This document shows positions 56,078 to 56,776 of a DNA stretch of 56,776 nt, piece by piece. Below the pieces are notes generated by a model, which ran no database searches, was not told the origin of the DNA, and saw only the letters and a program-made list of their open reading frames with translations. The DNA is from Candidatus Uhrbacteria bacterium GW2011_GWF2_39_13 (lineage in GTDB: Bacteria; Patescibacteriota; Patescibacteriia; UBA9934; GWF2-40-263), in NCBI GenBank assembly GCA_000993535.1, contig LBWG01000002.1, positions 1-56,776 on the forward strand, given 5' to 3'. Position numbers and translations under genes: made by a program. Positions within the stretch are counted from its first letter, which is position 1; the number at the start of each line of letters is the position of its first letter.

Positions 56078-56776
56078 TTAACGCCTGATACGAACAGGAA
56101 TCGTTCGACGTCTCACAGATACAGACGTCAGAATAAAAATCATGAGAAGGATCGTTGTCAGCCCACCCCCATTTGGTCCAGTCCCTGCCGTACTGCAGCT
56201 TGACTGAACAAGCTCAGGAGGAGCTTCGGGAGCGGAAGCCGAAGGGGCGGCTTTCACTGCAGGATCAGGAGGTTGTTCTCCCAATGGATAGTTGGGCGGA
56301 GTTTGCGAGAGCGCCACAAGCCACACCTTTGCCACTTCCATCGGAAGCCCTGCGGTAGCAGAGAAGTCTGCCGGAGCATCCTTTCCGCCCGCCTCCACCA
56401 CGATCGCTTTCTTAAGAGCGGTCTGGAGACTTACAGCATCATCGGCCGGCTGATAAGAATCGGCCCATTGAGCCAGCTGATGAGTAGCACCGCCTGGCAT
56501 AGATACACCGATGACATCCATTCGGATGCCTCGCTGAGTCACCATAGGAGCATAGAGACTCATCTCGGATCCATCGGAAGCTTCGCCATCGGTCACCACC
56601 AAAAGCTGGTAACGCCCGATGTTGTTCTGCTGTCCTCGATCATAGAGCAGCCGATCGGTTCCGTTCTTGATGGCAACTCCCAGCGGAGTTCCTCCTCCGG
56701 CACTGACACGATCAAGAGCAGAAAAAAAATCTTCACGAACAGGCGCCAAAGGCGGATCCATGAGCCAGTACATACG
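56078..56776 (-). CDS. VWA-domain protein (5' end outside window) with C-terminal Cys/Gly-TM-Arg sorting-like tail
   Basis: SAGGGTPLGVAI, LLVVTDGEASD; tail SSCSTAGTGPNGGGLTTILLMIFILTSVSVRRR. Confidence 0.75.
   Translation of the reverse strand, partial: RMYWLMDPPLAPVREDFFSALDRVSAGGGTPLGVAIKNGTDRLLYDRGQQNNIGRYQLLVVTDGEASDGSEMSLYAPMVTQRGIRMDVIGVSMPGGATHQLAQWADSYQPADDAVSLQTALKKAIVVEAGGKDAPADFSATAGLPMEVAKVWLVALSQTPPNYPLGEQPPDPAVKAAPSASAPEAPPELVQSSCSTAGTGPNGGGLTTILLMIFILTSVSVRRRTIPVRIRR

Noticed and set aside
1-56776. CRISPR arrays, rRNA genes, transposase genes
   Set aside because: No regularly spaced direct repeats, rRNA-like stretches or transposase/integrase motifs recognised in the window.

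Overview
The window looks like an AT-rich Patescibacteria/CPR-type chromosome segment; this taxonomic reading is an inference from gene content and pruned housekeeping proteins. Core content: a polysaccharide cluster; a ribosomal operon (S9-L13-L17-RpoA-S4-S11-S13-L36-IF1) next to alaS; peptidoglycan genes (murJ, murF-like, PBP2, DacA-like); scpAB; aspS/asnS; era; dus; tRNA/rRNA methyltransferases; and many small secreted or lipoprotein ORFs. Three visibly GC-richer segments interrupt this background: ~24.6-27.3 kb, ~45.9-46.75 kb and ~47.5-56.8 kb. Main observations: (1) the initiator tRNA-fMet gene is split between U33 and C34 by a ~674-nt group I intron encoding an I-Ssp6803I-like PD-(D/E)XK homing endonuclease. 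(2) A GC-rich operon combines a VWA protein with a sorting-like tail, a membrane-anchored SBP-OmpA fusion, a TM/coiled-coil protein, a PspA/IM30 (ESCRT-III superfamily) protein, a second SBP lipoprotein, an ABC permease and ATPase, and a classical AAA ATPase. It is a candidate uncharacterised envelope-stress/transport/membrane-remodelling system. (3) A dispersed palindromic repeat family has one copy inserted in frame inside asnS, reminiscent of Rickettsia palindromic elements. (4) An ARC/Mpa-like AAA ATPase is broken by a one-nucleotide frameshift in a GC-rich island just 3' of the tRNA. (5) Several essential proteins are domain-pruned: RpoA without alphaCTD, AlaRS without C-Ala, AspRS without the GAD insertion. 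No database search was possible; assignments rest on motif and sequence recognition.
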